From assembly GCA_002723155.1 (NCBI GenBank), contig PBNO01000006.1, positions 26,453 to 90,452 on the forward strand: DNA of 64,000 bases, in the 5' to 3' direction. Source of the DNA: Ponticaulis sp. Its GTDB lineage: Bacteria; Pseudomonadota; Alphaproteobacteria; Caulobacterales; Hyphomonadaceae. This document shows, one piece after another, positions 17,085-26,113 of the stretch (the first letter of the stretch is position 1; every line of letters begins with the position of its first letter). Position numbers and translations under genes: made by a program. The notes under the pieces are model-generated. The model saw only the letters and a program-made list of their open reading frames with translations, did not search any database and was not told the DNA's origin.

Positions 17085-19325
17085 TTAATCAAAATTACCA
17101 CTGGTGACCTGGCCAAGTGTATTGAAGCCAAAGCCGAACGTGATGGATTCACTATTGCCCACGCCGCGATCATTGATTTCGCGTTGCTGATAGCCAATCT
17201 GGAAGAAGCTACACTCGTCAGACCAGCGAAGCGCTACGGCCTGGATCTGGTTCAGATTGGCTTCGAGGTTCCGGTTGATCCGGTACAGCAGCTCAACGTC
17301 TTCGGTCAGCTCAACGGTCGCGCCAAGGGAGATGCCCTGACGTTGCAGCGGGAGCGCTTCCATTGAGATGTCATCTGACACGTTGAAATAGGTGACATCG
17401 CCCTTGAGGCGCCACCAGTCGACTGTCGCACGGGTTTCGACGCGCTGAATGTCGAAATCATCATTGAGACGGAAGTTGGCTGCAAAGCTGAATGTATCGT
17501 TGTACTCAAGCGCACCGCCGACCAGATAATCTGACTCAGTGCCTGCCAGGTTAGAGGCATAAGTGAATAGCGGGTCCGCCTCGTCGCGCCAGCGACGGCC
17601 AAGTGTGCCGCGGAGCGTGAAACCATTGTCCATGGAGACCGCCGTGCGAACACCTGCCGCGATACGTCCACCCGTTTCAACAAGGTCCTGCTGCGTGAAC
17701 GGATCAGCTTCGAACAGAACGGCGTGGTCCAGTTCGAACTTCGTGGAGTCTTCGTTCGGTACAAGAATGTTTTCGAGTGAGGATTCGCTATAGGCGATCG
17801 TCATGATCGGTTCGATCAAAATACGCGAACCTTCTGAATAACGCGCCAAAGGCCAGCGTACTGTTGCTGCGGCCAGACCATATCCCCGCGCTTCAGAGTC
17901 TTCGAATGCTGGCGTCGCGTTTGTCTGAGCGACAGAATAATCGAAATAATCACCACGCACGCGCAGAAGGGGCTCGAGCACCAGGCCGCCTGGAGACACA
18001 TAGGAGTTCTGCCAGTCAGCAGATGCCGTGAGGCGGCGCGTGTCATTTCCGCCGCTGCGATCCAGAATGGCGAGGCCGGTCTCGAGAGAGACCAGACCAT
18101 TGTCACCAAAGTCCATGAGCTGGTTTGCGTAAACGCTTGGCGTCACGCGCGCGAACAGGGCGTCATCATCACCATCGCGCAGACCTTGCGTGTGGAAGGA
18201 AATTGCATCCGCGTAGAAATTCTCGCTCTGGCCAACAAAATAAAGCTGGTTGAGAAGGCGCTGAGGGTTGGAGTCGACCAGTCCGCGCGGTGTGTTCCAG
18301 TCGCTAATGTCGTAGCGGCGCAGATAGAGGTCGTCGGAGACTTCCTCGATAGAGAAGCCCCAGCTCCAGATATCCGAAATCTCGAAATCACCTTCTGCGA
18401 AGAGGTGACCACGGAATTCTTCTGCGCTTGGGATCAGCGTGCCAGTGAAGGTTGATGGATTGGCAACGATGCGACCGTTCGTATTGTAGAACTGGCGGTC
18501 ACCATTGCTGTCGAACTCATAGTCATACGCCATGGAGCCAGACAGGTTCAACGAGCCGGAATAGAAGCGCTGGCGGTATTCGGCACCCAGTGTCGAGTTC
18601 ACATTCGTGTGGAGACGCGGCGTGACAGTCAGATCATTGCTCGGCGAAATCGCCCAGTAATACGGCTGCTCGTAAACGAAACCGAGTTTCGAGGAGAGTT
18701 CTGGCGTTGGCGTGAGGAAGCCGGAGCGGCGTTCCGTGCTTGGGTCCGGGTGCGCGAAATACGGCAGGTAAAGTACCGGAACGCCTTTCAACTCAAATAC
18801 GGCACCCTCATAGGTGATCATCTGGGTGTCAGCGTTCTGGACGGCGCGGCGGGCACGCAGGCTCCATGTTGGCTGGCTGCCTTCTTCTTCGCAGATCGGG
18901 CATGCGGTATAGATCGCATATTCCAGAGAGTTGGAGCCAGTATCGTTACGCGCAGCCGTGCGGGCAACGACAACGGCATTTTGAGGTAGTTGAGCGGCAA
19001 AATTGGCTGCAACACCGTCCGACAGTGAACCGTCAACTTCCAGCTCTTCTGCAACGCGGACAGTACCGTCCGGATCAACAATGCGCACATTGCCAATCGC
19101 GTGAACTTTTTGTTCCTGAAGATTGTAGATTACCCGATCAGCCGTGAGTTGGCGGTCCGCATAGCGCGCGACCACATTGCCTTCTGCGATCATGATTCCT
19201 TCATCCTGATTATCAATCAGAACGTCTGCTTCCAGATAAACCCGATCAGATGAAAAATCCTGCGCAACCACAGCCGGTGTGAATGCCATCATCGCCATGA
19301 TTGCGAGCAGATCGTTGCGCTTCAC
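17085..19325 (-). CDS. lptD: LPS-assembly protein LptD
   Basis: Outer-membrane beta-barrel that inserts lipopolysaccharide into the outer leaflet together with LptE. The 746-aa precursor has a signal peptide (to about AVVAQ), an OstA-like N-terminal jellyroll (SDRVYLEADVLIDNQDEG onward), and a long barrel rich in alternating aromatic strands. Three or more cysteines, including CPIC near residue 143, could form the interdomain disulfides. It starts with GTG. lptD-surA-pdxA-rsmA is a classic proteobacterial order. Confidence 0.94.
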   Translation of the reverse strand: MKRNDLLAIMAMMAFTPAVVAQDFSSDRVYLEADVLIDNQDEGIMIAEGNVVARYADRQLTADRVIYNLQEQKVHAIGNVRIVDPDGTVRVAEELEVDGSLSDGVAANFAAQLPQNAVVVARTAARNDTGSNSLEYAIYTACPICEEEGSQPTWSLRARRAVQNADTQMITYEGAVFELKGVPVLYLPYFAHPDPSTERRSGFLTPTPELSSKLGFVYEQPYYWAISPSNDLTVTPRLHTNVNSTLGAEYRQRFYSGSLNLSGSMAYDYEFDSNGDRQFYNTNGRIVANPSTFTGTLIPSAEEFRGHLFAEGDFEISDIWSWGFSIEEVSDDLYLRRYDISDWNTPRGLVDSNPQRLLNQLYFVGQSENFYADAISFHTQGLRDGDDDALFARVTPSVYANQLMDFGDNGLVSLETGLAILDRSGGNDTRRLTASADWQNSYVSPGGLVLEPLLRVRGDYFDYSVAQTNATPAFEDSEARGYGLAAATVRWPLARYSEGSRILIEPIMTIAYSESSLENILVPNEDSTKFELDHAVLFEADPFTQQDLVETGGRIAAGVRTAVSMDNGFTLRGTLGRRWRDEADPLFTYASNLAGTESDYLVGGALEYNDTFSFAANFRLNDDFDIQRVETRATVDWWRLKGDVTYFNVSDDISMEALPLQRQGISLGATVELTEDVELLYRINRNLEANLNQIQAVALRWSDECSFFQIGYQQREINDRGVGNSESITFGFGFNTLGQVTSGNFD

Positions 19326-19454
19326 GGTTATCCCCTTCGAAACCTACTTGTCTGGGTTATACTTTTCGTCGCAAGGACAAAAGAGTTCATACCCAATGAC
19401 AGGCAAAAAAAGCGATTTTAAGGTCGCCTTGTTGCATATTTGATGCCTGAAATC

Positions 19455-20546
19455 TCAGTTCTGACGGCGGACCAGCCCGCCCGGCAGAGAGCCTGCGATT
19501 CCTTCCAGCTCAAGTTCTACCAGAAGGATGGCACATTTGCGGCTTGGAATGCCTGTTGCCAGTGAAATATCGGCAATGGTTGTCGCTGTGGGTGAAAGCG
19601 CTTGAATGATTCGTGCGCGGTCCTCTTCTGAAAACTCCAGCGTTTCATCGTCCAGATCATCGTCCGGCATTTCAAACAGGCTAGCCTGAGACGGCGCAGC
19701 CGGTGCGATGGCTTCTATCACTTGCTCTGCATTTTCGACCAGTATTGCGCCAGACCGGATAAGTCCGTTTGAACCTCTGGTACGGTTGTCGAGCGGACTT
19801 CCCGGAACGGCCATGACTTCGCGGCCTTGTTCGAGCGCAGTGCGTGCTGAAATCAAAGAGCCAGAGCGTTGCGCAGCCTCAATGACTACGACGCCTAGGC
19901 TGAGCCCGGTGATGAGACGGTTTCTACGTGGGAAGTCGTTCGCGCGTGGTTCGTGTCCGAATGGCGACTCAGAAACAACCAGACCTGTATCTTTTATCTG
20001 ATCGCGGAGTTTCTCATTCTGCGCCGGATAAATGTTGTCTATGCCGCCTGCGATCACCGCGACCGTTCCTGTAGACAGCGAGCCATTATGAGAGGCTGTA
20101 TCAACGCCGCGGGCCAGACCGGAAACCACAGTGTATCCGCCATTGCCCAGATCATGCGCCATGTCATGAGCTATCCGCATAGCGGCGGCAGAGGCGTTGC
20201 GAGCCCCCACCAGCGCCACACATGGCTTTTTGAGGAGGTCTGTATTGCCCCAGACCGTAATCACCGGCGGGGCAGGTGATAAATGTCCCAGAAGTTCGGG
20301 GTAATCCTCATCACCCGATAAAATTATGCGAGCACCAATATGGTCGGTTTCGTCGAACTCGCGCCGGACTTTGTCTGCAGGATAAAGCTTCAGCTCGCCG
20401 CGACCTGAGGCACGTACGCGTTCTGGAAACGCTTCCAGCGCGGCGAGACCCGAACCATAGGTCTCAAGAAATCTGGAATAGGTGAGAGGCCCGACCCCTT
20501 TCGTCCGGGCGAGCTGAACGCGGGCGATGCGTTCAGCGTCCGTCAC
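19455..20546 (-). CDS. dprA: DNA-processing protein DprA
   Basis: Binds incoming single-stranded DNA and loads RecA during natural transformation. The 363-aa protein has an N-terminal helical region, the DprA Rossmann fold (VALVGARNASA, SGLARGVDTASH, PRRNRLITGLS) and a C-terminal winged-helix-like domain after an acidic linker (DDDLDDETLE). The start is GTG, overlapping the plsY stop by 4 nt. Presence of dprA alone does not show competence. Confidence 0.93.
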   Translation of the reverse strand: MTDAERIARVQLARTKGVGPLTYSRFLETYGSGLAALEAFPERVRASGRGELKLYPADKVRREFDETDHIGARIILSGDEDYPELLGHLSPAPPVITVWGNTDLLKKPCVALVGARNASAAAMRIAHDMAHDLGNGGYTVVSGLARGVDTASHNGSLSTGTVAVIAGGIDNIYPAQNEKLRDQIKDTGLVVSESPFGHEPRANDFPRRNRLITGLSLGVVVIEAAQRSGSLISARTALEQGREVMAVPGSPLDNRTRGSNGLIRSGAILVENAEQVIEAIAPAAPSQASLFEMPDDDLDDETLEFSEEDRARIIQALSPTATTIADISLATGIPSRKCAILLVELELEGIAGSLPGGLVRRQN

Positions 20547-21193
20547 GGAGCGGGTGCTTCTGCGTCGGCGGTTTTAGATTTGCCTTGTCCGAATTTTGGT
20601 TCGGTGCCGTCCAGTATGCGTTTGATGTTCGTCGCGTGTCGCCAGAAGACGAGGGCGGTGAGCACGACCAGAATCAGAACGTGGATCAGAGACAGGTTCA
20701 GCCCCCAGGCGACGATCGGCACAAACAGAGCGGTCGTCAGCGCAGCGACGGAAGAGCGACGAGCAAGGAAGGCTACGGTCAGCCAGCAGACAGCAGCGAA
20801 CAAACCGATCTGCCAGACGGCAGCAAAGAGCAGGCCGGCATAGGTCGCGACGCCTTTGCCGCCTTTGAACTGCAGCCAGACCGGGAAACAATGGCCGATA
20901 AACGCCATGGCGCCTGCGAACAGACCGATAGCCGGAATGCGGTCAGCGAAGAGAAACCCGAACAACAGAGCCGCGAGGCCTGCTTTACCGGAATCGAGCA
21001 GAAAGGTCGCTGCAGCGAGGTCTTTGCGACCGGTGCGCAGGACGTTCGTTGCGCCGATATTGCCGGAGCCGATTGCGCGAATGTCGCCAAGACCGGCCAT
21101 TTGCGTAATGACCAGACCAAACGGGATAGAGCCGAGCAGATAGCCGATAACAGCTGCGCCCGCCCAGATTGCGGTATCAGGAATGCTTTCCAT
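20543..21193 (-). CDS. plsY: Acyl-phosphate glycerol-3-phosphate acyltransferase
   Basis: Integral membrane enzyme that makes lysophosphatidic acid from acyl-phosphate and glycerol-3-phosphate. It has the three PlsY motifs: SGNIGATNVLR, GHCFPVWLQFKGGKGVAT, and the final helix with FWRHATNIKRI. 216 aa with about six membrane segments and a short hydrophilic tail. It is 2 nt behind the pyrC-like gene and overlaps dprA by 4 nt. It links the Fab pathway products to phospholipid synthesis. Confidence 0.95.
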   Translation of the reverse strand: MESIPDTAIWAGAAVIGYLLGSIPFGLVITQMAGLGDIRAIGSGNIGATNVLRTGRKDLAAATFLLDSGKAGLAALLFGFLFADRIPAIGLFAGAMAFIGHCFPVWLQFKGGKGVATYAGLLFAAVWQIGLFAAVCWLTVAFLARRSSVAALTTALFVPIVAWGLNLSLIHVLILVVLTALVFWRHATNIKRILDGTEPKFGQGKSKTADAEAPAP

Positions 21194-21195
21194 GA

Positions 21196-22518
21196 TTAGT
21201 TTCCGTTCTCAGGGCCAAACACCCATTTGCCTTTGACCATTGTCCGGACTGTTTTGCCAGTCAGGAGGCGGCCATCAAATGGGCTGTTGCCAGAGCGTGA
21301 AGAGAGGTTTTCCCGCAGACATTTCCATGGTGTCTCCGGATCGAAGACGACAAGGTCTGCTTCTGCGCCTTCTGTGATCCGTCCGAGCGGTAGATCGAGC
21401 GCGTCTGCCGGATTGCATGTTACAGCGGCGAGTGCAGTCAGAAGATCAAGTTCGTAGTGCGGTTCTGCCGCAAGAGTTGTGAGCGCTGAAAGAAGCGTTT
21501 CCAAACCGGCAGCGCCAAAGCTGGCTTCGTCGAACGGAAGTCGCTTGTCTTCGGCAGGCTGTGGGTCGTGAGAGGAGACGATTACGTTGAGGGAGCCATT
21601 TTTCAGGCCTTCAATCAGGGCGAGACGATCTTCCTCTGCGCGGAATGGCGGGTTCACCTTGCAATAGGTGAGATACGCTTTGCGCGGGTCGTGAGACCCA
21701 TCCCCGATATCGAGTTCGTTGAAGAACAGAGAGTGGGCAGCCGCAGTCACGATAATATTGTTGCCGGCTTCGCGGTGGCGGTTCGCAATATCAAGGCTTC
21801 GACCCGTCGTGACCTGATCGACGATGATGTCACTCTTTGTCATTTCTGCGAGCAGCAGGTCGCGTTCCAGACCAATCCATTCTGCATTCGAAGGCAGTCC
21901 GCGCAGGCCCAGTCGCGCTGCAAATGCGCTGGCATTCATGGAGCCGGTCGACAGCGATGGCTCGTCCGGACGGAGCATAATCTTAGCGCCTACACCGCGG
22001 CCATACTGAAGTGCGCGTCGTACAAGGTTAGCAGACGTCAGAGCCTTATCCGCGTTACAAAACAGAACCGCGCCCGCATCCTTCATGAGGGAGAGTTCGG
22101 TCATGCCTTCGCCAGCAAGGCCGACAGTCAGTGCGCCTGCGGGGTAAATCCGGTTCAGGACCTTGTGAGACTGGCCTGCACGTTTCAGGTAATCGACCAG
22201 TGCAGGCGTATCGATAGCCGGATCGGTATCTGGCATGATCACCATTGAGGTGATGCCGCCGGATACCGCAGAACGGCTGGCGGTTTCGAGCGTCTCACGG
22301 TGTTCGGAGCCAGGCTCGCCGGTTTTGACCCGCATGTCGATCAGGCCGGGAGCAACGGCCTTGCCGCCGCAATCGGTGATAAGATCGGTTCCGGCTGTTG
22401 CGGCGGTCACCTGTGGGCCGAATTCGGAGATGTAGCCGTCTTCGATAATGATGCCGCCGACCGTATCGAGGCCGGTCGCCGGGTCGAGAATACGCGCGTT
22501 GATCAGAGCCTGTTTCAT
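21196..22518 (-). CDS. Dihydroorotase-family protein, probably non-catalytic (PyrC' type)
   Basis: 440-aa amidohydrolase-fold protein overlapping pyrB by 4 nt. Overall it matches bacterial dihydroorotases, but the zinc-site residues are gone: the usual HxH after PGLIDM reads RVK, the usual H.E/D segment reads MLRPDEPS, and the usual catalytic Asp-His-Ala-Pro-His reads SSHDPQ. Such homologues next to pyrB (pseudomonad PyrC' is the studied case) are needed for assembly of aspartate transcarbamoylase rather than for DHOase activity. I infer the same role, with a true DHOase elsewhere in the genome. Many annotations would simply call it pyrC. Confidence 0.85.
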   Translation of the reverse strand: MKQALINARILDPATGLDTVGGIIIEDGYISEFGPQVTAATAGTDLITDCGGKAVAPGLIDMRVKTGEPGSEHRETLETASRSAVSGGITSMVIMPDTDPAIDTPALVDYLKRAGQSHKVLNRIYPAGALTVGLAGEGMTELSLMKDAGAVLFCNADKALTSANLVRRALQYGRGVGAKIMLRPDEPSLSTGSMNASAFAARLGLRGLPSNAEWIGLERDLLLAEMTKSDIIVDQVTTGRSLDIANRHREAGNNIIVTAAAHSLFFNELDIGDGSHDPRKAYLTYCKVNPPFRAEEDRLALIEGLKNGSLNVIVSSHDPQPAEDKRLPFDEASFGAAGLETLLSALTTLAAEPHYELDLLTALAAVTCNPADALDLPLGRITEGAEADLVVFDPETPWKCLRENLSSRSGNSPFDGRLLTGKTVRTMVKGKWVFGPENGN

Positions 22519-23465
22519 GCTGAAGCCTCCGCGCGTGCCCGATCAAGATTTCTGGCAAGTGCATCCAGTACAGCCATGCGTACGAAAACACCCATGGAGA
22601 CCTGCTCTGTGATGGTGCTGTTTTCCGATTCCGTGATGGCGCTGTCGATCTCGACGCCTCGGTTCATAGGGCCCGGGTGCATGATCAGCGCGTCCGGTGC
22701 GGCGTGAGAGAGCTTTTCCTTATCGAGCCCGTAAAGGTGGAAGAACTCACGTTTACTCGGAAGATAGAGGCCGTGCATCCGTTCGAGCTGAAGGCGAAGC
22801 ATCATGACAACATCGCAGCCGCTAATGCCTTCAATCATGTTGGTATGCGTTGAATGTGCGCCCCAGGTCTCAGTTCCCGGCGGCATGAGCGTAGGTGGAG
22901 CGACCAGCCGAACTTCGGCGCCCATAAGGTGCAGCAACATAGCGTTGGAACGGGCCACACGTGAGTGCAGAATATCACCGCAGATTGCGACTTTCAGCCC
23001 TTCAACCCGGCCTTTGCGACGGCGGATCGTAAGCGCGTCGAGCAGAGCCTGCGTCGGGTGTTCGTGTGTGCCGTCACCGGCATTCACGACCGCGCAATCG
23101 ACTTTACGTGACAGAAGTCTCACTGCGCCTGAAGAGCCGTGACGGATCACCAAAAGATCCGGCTGCATGGCGTTGAGTGTCATCGCCGTATCGACCAGCG
23201 TTTCGCCCTTCTTCACAGACGACGACTGAACAGACATGTTCACAACATCTGCGCCGAGGCGTTTTGCTGAAATGTCGAAAGAGCTTTGTGTTCTTGTCGA
23301 GTTTTCGAAGAACAGATTGATCAGCGTTTTTCCCTTTAGGGATTGTTCAGGAGTGCGATTTTCAACGAACTCGTTTGCGCGATCAAGCAGGTACTCGATG
23401 TCCAGACGATTGAGCCCTTCAATGCCCAGAAGGTGCTGAAGGGAGAAGTCATAAGCGAAGGTCAT
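22515..23465 (-). CDS. pyrB: Aspartate carbamoyltransferase catalytic subunit
   Basis: Catalyses the first committed step of pyrimidine synthesis, carbamoyl phosphate plus aspartate. Carbamoyl-phosphate loop [12 protein letters not shown], the [14 protein letters not shown] segment and HPGPMNRG are all present. 316 aa, normal. It is followed with a 4-nt overlap by a DHOase-like gene that probably supports its quaternary structure. No pyrI regulatory subunit gene is present. Confidence 0.96.
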   Translation of the reverse strand: MTFAYDFSLQHLLGIEGLNRLDIEYLLDRANEFVENRTPEQSLKGKTLINLFFENSTRTQSSFDISAKRLGADVVNMSVQSSSVKKGETLVDTAMTLNAMQPDLLVIRHGSSGAVRLLSRKVDCAVVNAGDGTHEHPTQALLDALTIRRRKGRVEGLKVAICGDILHSRVARSNAMLLHLMGAEVRLVAPPTLMPPGTETWGAHSTHTNMIEGISGCDVVMMLRLQLERMHGLYLPSKREFFHLYGLDKEKLSHAAPDALIMHPGPMNRGVEIDSAITESENSTITEQVSMGVFVRMAVLDALARNLDRARAEASA

Positions 23466-23498
23466 CGGTGAAGACTCTGAGAATGAAAAATCCGGACC

Positions 23499-23527
23499 AG
23501 CTAGTCTCTCTCGGGGTGGTACGTCAA
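23499..23527 (-). promoter_or_regulatory. Candidate promoter of pyrB-pyrC'
   Basis: On the minus strand TTGACG and CTAGCT are separated by 17 nt, and the -10 lies 33 nt upstream of the pyrB ATG. The match to the housekeeping consensus is good at -35 and partial at -10. Confidence 0.5.
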
Positions 23528-23560
23528 CATTATGCGCAACGTGCCGTCACCGAGTTCTCT

Positions 23561-24478
23561 CTATAGAAGGCCGAAAGCGATGAGAATGGCTGGCATGGTC
23601 AGGGCAGCAAGAACCGTTTCTGTGGCGATCAGGTTCGCCATAAGGTCTGCGTCGCCACCGAGTTGACGGGCGAGGATGAAGCCGTTTGTGGCAGTCGGCG
23701 TGGCGGTCGCGATAGCCATCACTGCCAGAGGCACGCCTTCCAGTCCAAAACCGTGTTGGGCGATGAGGATTGTCAGGACTGGCATTCCGATCAGGCGGAC
23801 CAGCGACCAGAATACCGTGAAAAGACCAGCACGCCGCAGCGCGATGAAATTTACGCCCGCGCCAGCCGCCAGCAGCCCGAGTGCCATGGCCGGTTCTGAC
23901 ACCAGTTCCAGAATGGTGTTGAGAATGCCCGTTGGCTGAAGTCCTGTGACGTTCAGCGCTGCGCCGATGATGCAGGCAATGACAAGCGGATTGCGAATGA
24001 GTTCTGTGAACGGGTTACGCGTTACGCCCGTTTCCGTCTCGCCGAAATGAGATAGGGCCAGAATTGAGAGGATGTTGGCCATCGGGATAAGGATGGCGGC
24101 ACAAAGCGCTGTCAGCGCCAGCCCATCTTCCGCGTAGAGTACGCCTGAAATCGTCAATGCGATAAAGGTGTTCCAGCGCGAGTTGGACTGGATGATGCTG
24201 CCGACGGCCGGCCGGGACACGTTTGGCCATAAAAGCGCAAGCAGACCTGTACCGGCCATGAGGATTTGGGCGATGAACAGCGTGAGCGCGATTTTCCACG
24301 GCGCTTCGTCAAAAGGCGCCCGTGACAGCACCAGAATGATCAGGGCAGGGAACAGCGCCACATAGCAAAGTCGTTCAATGGACCGCCAGCCATCCCGATC
24401 AGGTAATTTGCGCCAGGCAAGGAATTGCCCCAGCGCCACCATGAACATGACGGGAAGAAGAGCGTTCAGAAACGTCAT
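23561..24478 (-). CDS. AEC family (auxin-efflux-carrier-like) transporter
   Basis: Integral membrane protein of 305 aa with about ten hydrophobic segments, typical of the AEC/BASS-like permease family; bacterial members export or import organic acids such as malate or malonate. The conserved crossover regions are visible (NPLVIACIIGAALN in the middle, and the Pro/Thr/Asn-rich ATPTATNGFILA near the C terminus). It overlaps ruvX by 4 nt and lies upstream of the pyrB promoter. The substrate cannot be told from the sequence. Confidence 0.85.
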   Translation of the reverse strand: MTFLNALLPVMFMVALGQFLAWRKLPDRDGWRSIERLCYVALFPALIILVLSRAPFDEAPWKIALTLFIAQILMAGTGLLALLWPNVSRPAVGSIIQSNSRWNTFIALTISGVLYAEDGLALTALCAAILIPMANILSILALSHFGETETGVTRNPFTELIRNPLVIACIIGAALNVTGLQPTGILNTILELVSEPAMALGLLAAGAGVNFIALRRAGLFTVFWSLVRLIGMPVLTILIAQHGFGLEGVPLAVMAIATATPTATNGFILARQLGGDADLMANLIATETVLAALTMPAILIAFGLL

Positions 24479-24933
24479 GAAGCGTTGGCGATACGGTCGA
24501 TAGCAGTCTGGAGGATGATCGCTGCAGCGGATTTGTCGATAAGTTCGGATCGGCGCGCGCGTGACAGGTCAGCTTCCAGCATGGCGCGTTCCGCCATCTG
24601 GCTCGACATGCGTTCGTCCTGAAAAGCGATAGGCACATCGCGAATCTGAAGAATGTGACGTGCGAGTGCGCGCGCGGACTGAACGCGCGGGCCGGCGCTG
24701 CCATCCATGTTGAGCGGAAGCCCCATCACAATGCCGATGGCGCCTCGCTCATCGAAGAGTGCAAACAGGCGGGGGAGCGTCGGAGCGAGCTTTTTGCCGC
24801 GCTGAATGGTTTCTACCGGATGGGCTGTGAGCTGGAGGCTGTCGCTGGCCGCGACGCCCAGCGTCTTTGACCCCGGATCCAGCCCGATAATAACGCCCTG
24901 ATTCGGCAGCTCTGTTACGTCTGATAATATCAT
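24475..24933 (-). CDS. ruvX: Putative pre-16S rRNA nuclease / Holliday-junction resolvase YqgF
   Basis: RNase H-fold protein acting in 16S rRNA 5' maturation in E. coli. Family motifs: GLDPGSKTLGVA with the first catalytic Asp, GLPLNMDGSAGPR, DERMSSQMAE, and IDKSAAAIILQ. 152 aa, normal. It is the first gene of a minus-strand unit and is divergent from gatC. Confidence 0.93.
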   Translation of the reverse strand: MILSDVTELPNQGVIIGLDPGSKTLGVAASDSLQLTAHPVETIQRGKKLAPTLPRLFALFDERGAIGIVMGLPLNMDGSAGPRVQSARALARHILQIRDVPIAFQDERMSSQMAERAMLEADLSRARRSELIDKSAAAIILQTAIDRIANAS

Positions 24934-24972
24934 GTCTGTCTGATAGCTTGCTGTCAGCGAAGCTCAAAAGAC

Positions 24973-24997
24973 TTTCTGCGGGCGGTATTCGCAGAAA
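24973..24997. repeat. Perfect 8-bp inverted repeat between ruvX and gatC
   Basis: TTTCTGCG and CGCAGAAA are separated by a 9-nt loop in the divergent ruvX/gatC gap. It lies upstream of both genes, so it is more likely an operator or leader hairpin than a terminator, although a short T run follows on the plus strand. Confidence 0.4.
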
Positions 24998-25013
24998 TTT
25001 TCGTCCGTCATTC

Positions 25014-25042
25014 TTGATCAAGCCGTAAGCTCGTCATAAACC
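25014..25042 (+). promoter_or_regulatory. Candidate gatC promoter
   Basis: TTGATC and TAAACC are 17 nt apart, ending 26 nt before the gatC ATG; the Shine-Dalgarno AGAGGAG follows. Good spacing, moderate consensus match. Confidence 0.4.
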
Positions 25043-25068
25043 CGCACTCACACAGAGGAGTGTTCCGC

Positions 25069-25356
25069 ATGAGCGTCACCAATCAGGACGTAAAAAAAGT
25101 TGCCCGCCTGGCCCGCATTGCGCTGCCAGAGGATCAGGTTGAACCTATGACGGACGAACTCAACAACATCCTGAACTGGATCGAACAGCTCGGCGAAGTT
25201 GATGTTGAAGATGTTGAGCCGATGACCTCTGTTGTGGAGACATCTCTGCCGATGCGCGAAGACGTTGTGACAGACGGCGGCATTCAGGACAAAGTCCTCG
25301 CGAACGCGCCGAAATCCGAAGACGGCTTCTTTGTCGTTCCGAAGGTTGTTGAATAA
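25069..25356 (+). CDS. gatC: Asp-tRNA(Asn)/Glu-tRNA(Gln) amidotransferase subunit C
   Basis: Small stabilising subunit of the GatCAB enzyme, which amidates misacylated Glu-tRNA(Gln) and Asp-tRNA(Asn). 95 aa, with the family start VKKVARLARIAL and the C-terminal VEPMTSVVETSLPMREDVV segment. The ATG at 25069 is preferred over the in-frame GTG 9 nt upstream because AGAGGAG is then well spaced. Confidence 0.95.
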   Translation: MSVTNQDVKKVARLARIALPEDQVEPMTDELNNILNWIEQLGEVDVEDVEPMTSVVETSLPMREDVVTDGGIQDKVLANAPKSEDGFFVVPKVVE

Positions 25357-25388
25357 GTCTCCGACTGATCAATTTTTCCGCGATATCA

Positions 25389-25418
25389 TTGAACTTTTAC
25401 TGTTTTGGCGCGATATAG
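25389..25418 (+). promoter_or_regulatory. Candidate promoter of the small lipoprotein gene
   Basis: TTGAAC and ATATAG are separated by 18 nt; the -10 ends 20 nt before the ATG at 25439, giving a short leader with AGAGGTGAG as ribosome-binding site. Confidence 0.45.
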
Positions 25419-25438
25419 ACCTGAGCAAGAGGTGAGCG

Positions 25439-25903
25439 ATGTTACGCGATAAAAGTCTGCCAATGGTCTATGCGGGAATGGTTTTCCTGCTTTCTGCCTG
25501 TGCCACAGTAGCAAATGGCGGCGAGGGTGATGCTCAGCAAGTCAGCGGCGCTGCGAAGTTTGCCGATGATCCGCGCTTGGGTGAACGCGTAGATCGCATG
25601 TGTTTCACGTCCACGATCGATGGCTTTTCTCAGCCGGATGAAGACACTGTGGTGCTTCGTGCGAGCGCGTCGCGTCATTACCTTGTTGAGACGGCTTCCT
25701 GCTTCAATCTTGATCGTGCTCTGTCTATTGGAATTGATTCGCGTACGAGCTGCGCAGGCCGCGGTGATCGTCTGATCGTTTCGGACAGTATTTTTCCCGG
25801 GCGAACAAGCACTGCGACGTCGGTTGATTCCTGTCTTATCACTGCGATTTACGAGTGGGATGACGACGCGGACGAAGAGGCCGAGGAAGCTGCCGAAGAA
25901 TAA
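25439..25903 (+). CDS. Small lipoprotein, DUF6491-like
   Basis: 154-aa exported protein of unknown function. A lipoprotein signal ends in LLSAC (lipid-modified Cys21). The mature part has several more cysteines (in DRMCFTS, ASCFN, RTSCAG and DSCL) and ends in a very acidic tail of Asp/Glu/Ala. The arrangement resembles the DUF6491 family seen in alpha- and gammaproteobacteria, but I recall this from pattern only. It lies between gatC and gatA with its own candidate promoter and terminator, so it is probably an independent unit. Confidence 0.75.
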   Translation: MLRDKSLPMVYAGMVFLLSACATVANGGEGDAQQVSGAAKFADDPRLGERVDRMCFTSTIDGFSQPDEDTVVLRASASRHYLVETASCFNLDRALSIGIDSRTSCAGRGDRLIVSDSIFPGRTSTATSVDSCLITAIYEWDDDADEEAEEAAEE

Positions 25904-25921
25904 GCTTCTTCCTTGAGTTGG

Positions 25922-25949
25922 AGGCGCTTCAAATGAAGCGCCTTTTTTA
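25922..25949 (+). terminator. Rho-independent terminator after the DUF6491-like gene
   Basis: A perfect 9-bp stem, AGGCGCTTC with GAAGCGCCT and a 4-nt loop, is followed by a T run. It lies 19 nt past the stop codon. Confidence 0.9.
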
Positions 25950-26113
25950 ATTCCTGCAACATCGCGCGACTTCTTCGGAAAAGTCGGGAGATACAGGCAA
26001 TTCAGCACTTGATAAGTTAGGGCGTACGCGTCTACCAAGCGGTTGGAGTTTTCTTTTCCGGTTCGCTGCGGCAATGCACGGCTTGCGGACCGATTATTAT
26101 TGAAAGACTGACA

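Noticed and set aside
17040-17366. 108-codon plus-strand frame over the 3' end of lptD
   Set aside because: It is antisense to the beta-barrel coding sequence and has no Shine-Dalgarno or family match.
19410-19430. Possible terminator after lptD upstream region (GCGA/TCGC followed by T run on the minus strand)
   Set aside because: The stem is only about 4 bp with bulges; it also lies upstream of lptD and downstream of dprA, where a weak terminator is possible but not supported.
25442-26074. 210-codon open frame on the minus strand
   Set aside because: It runs antisense across the lipoprotein gene, its terminator and the gatA upstream region; composition is basic and unlike a protein family.
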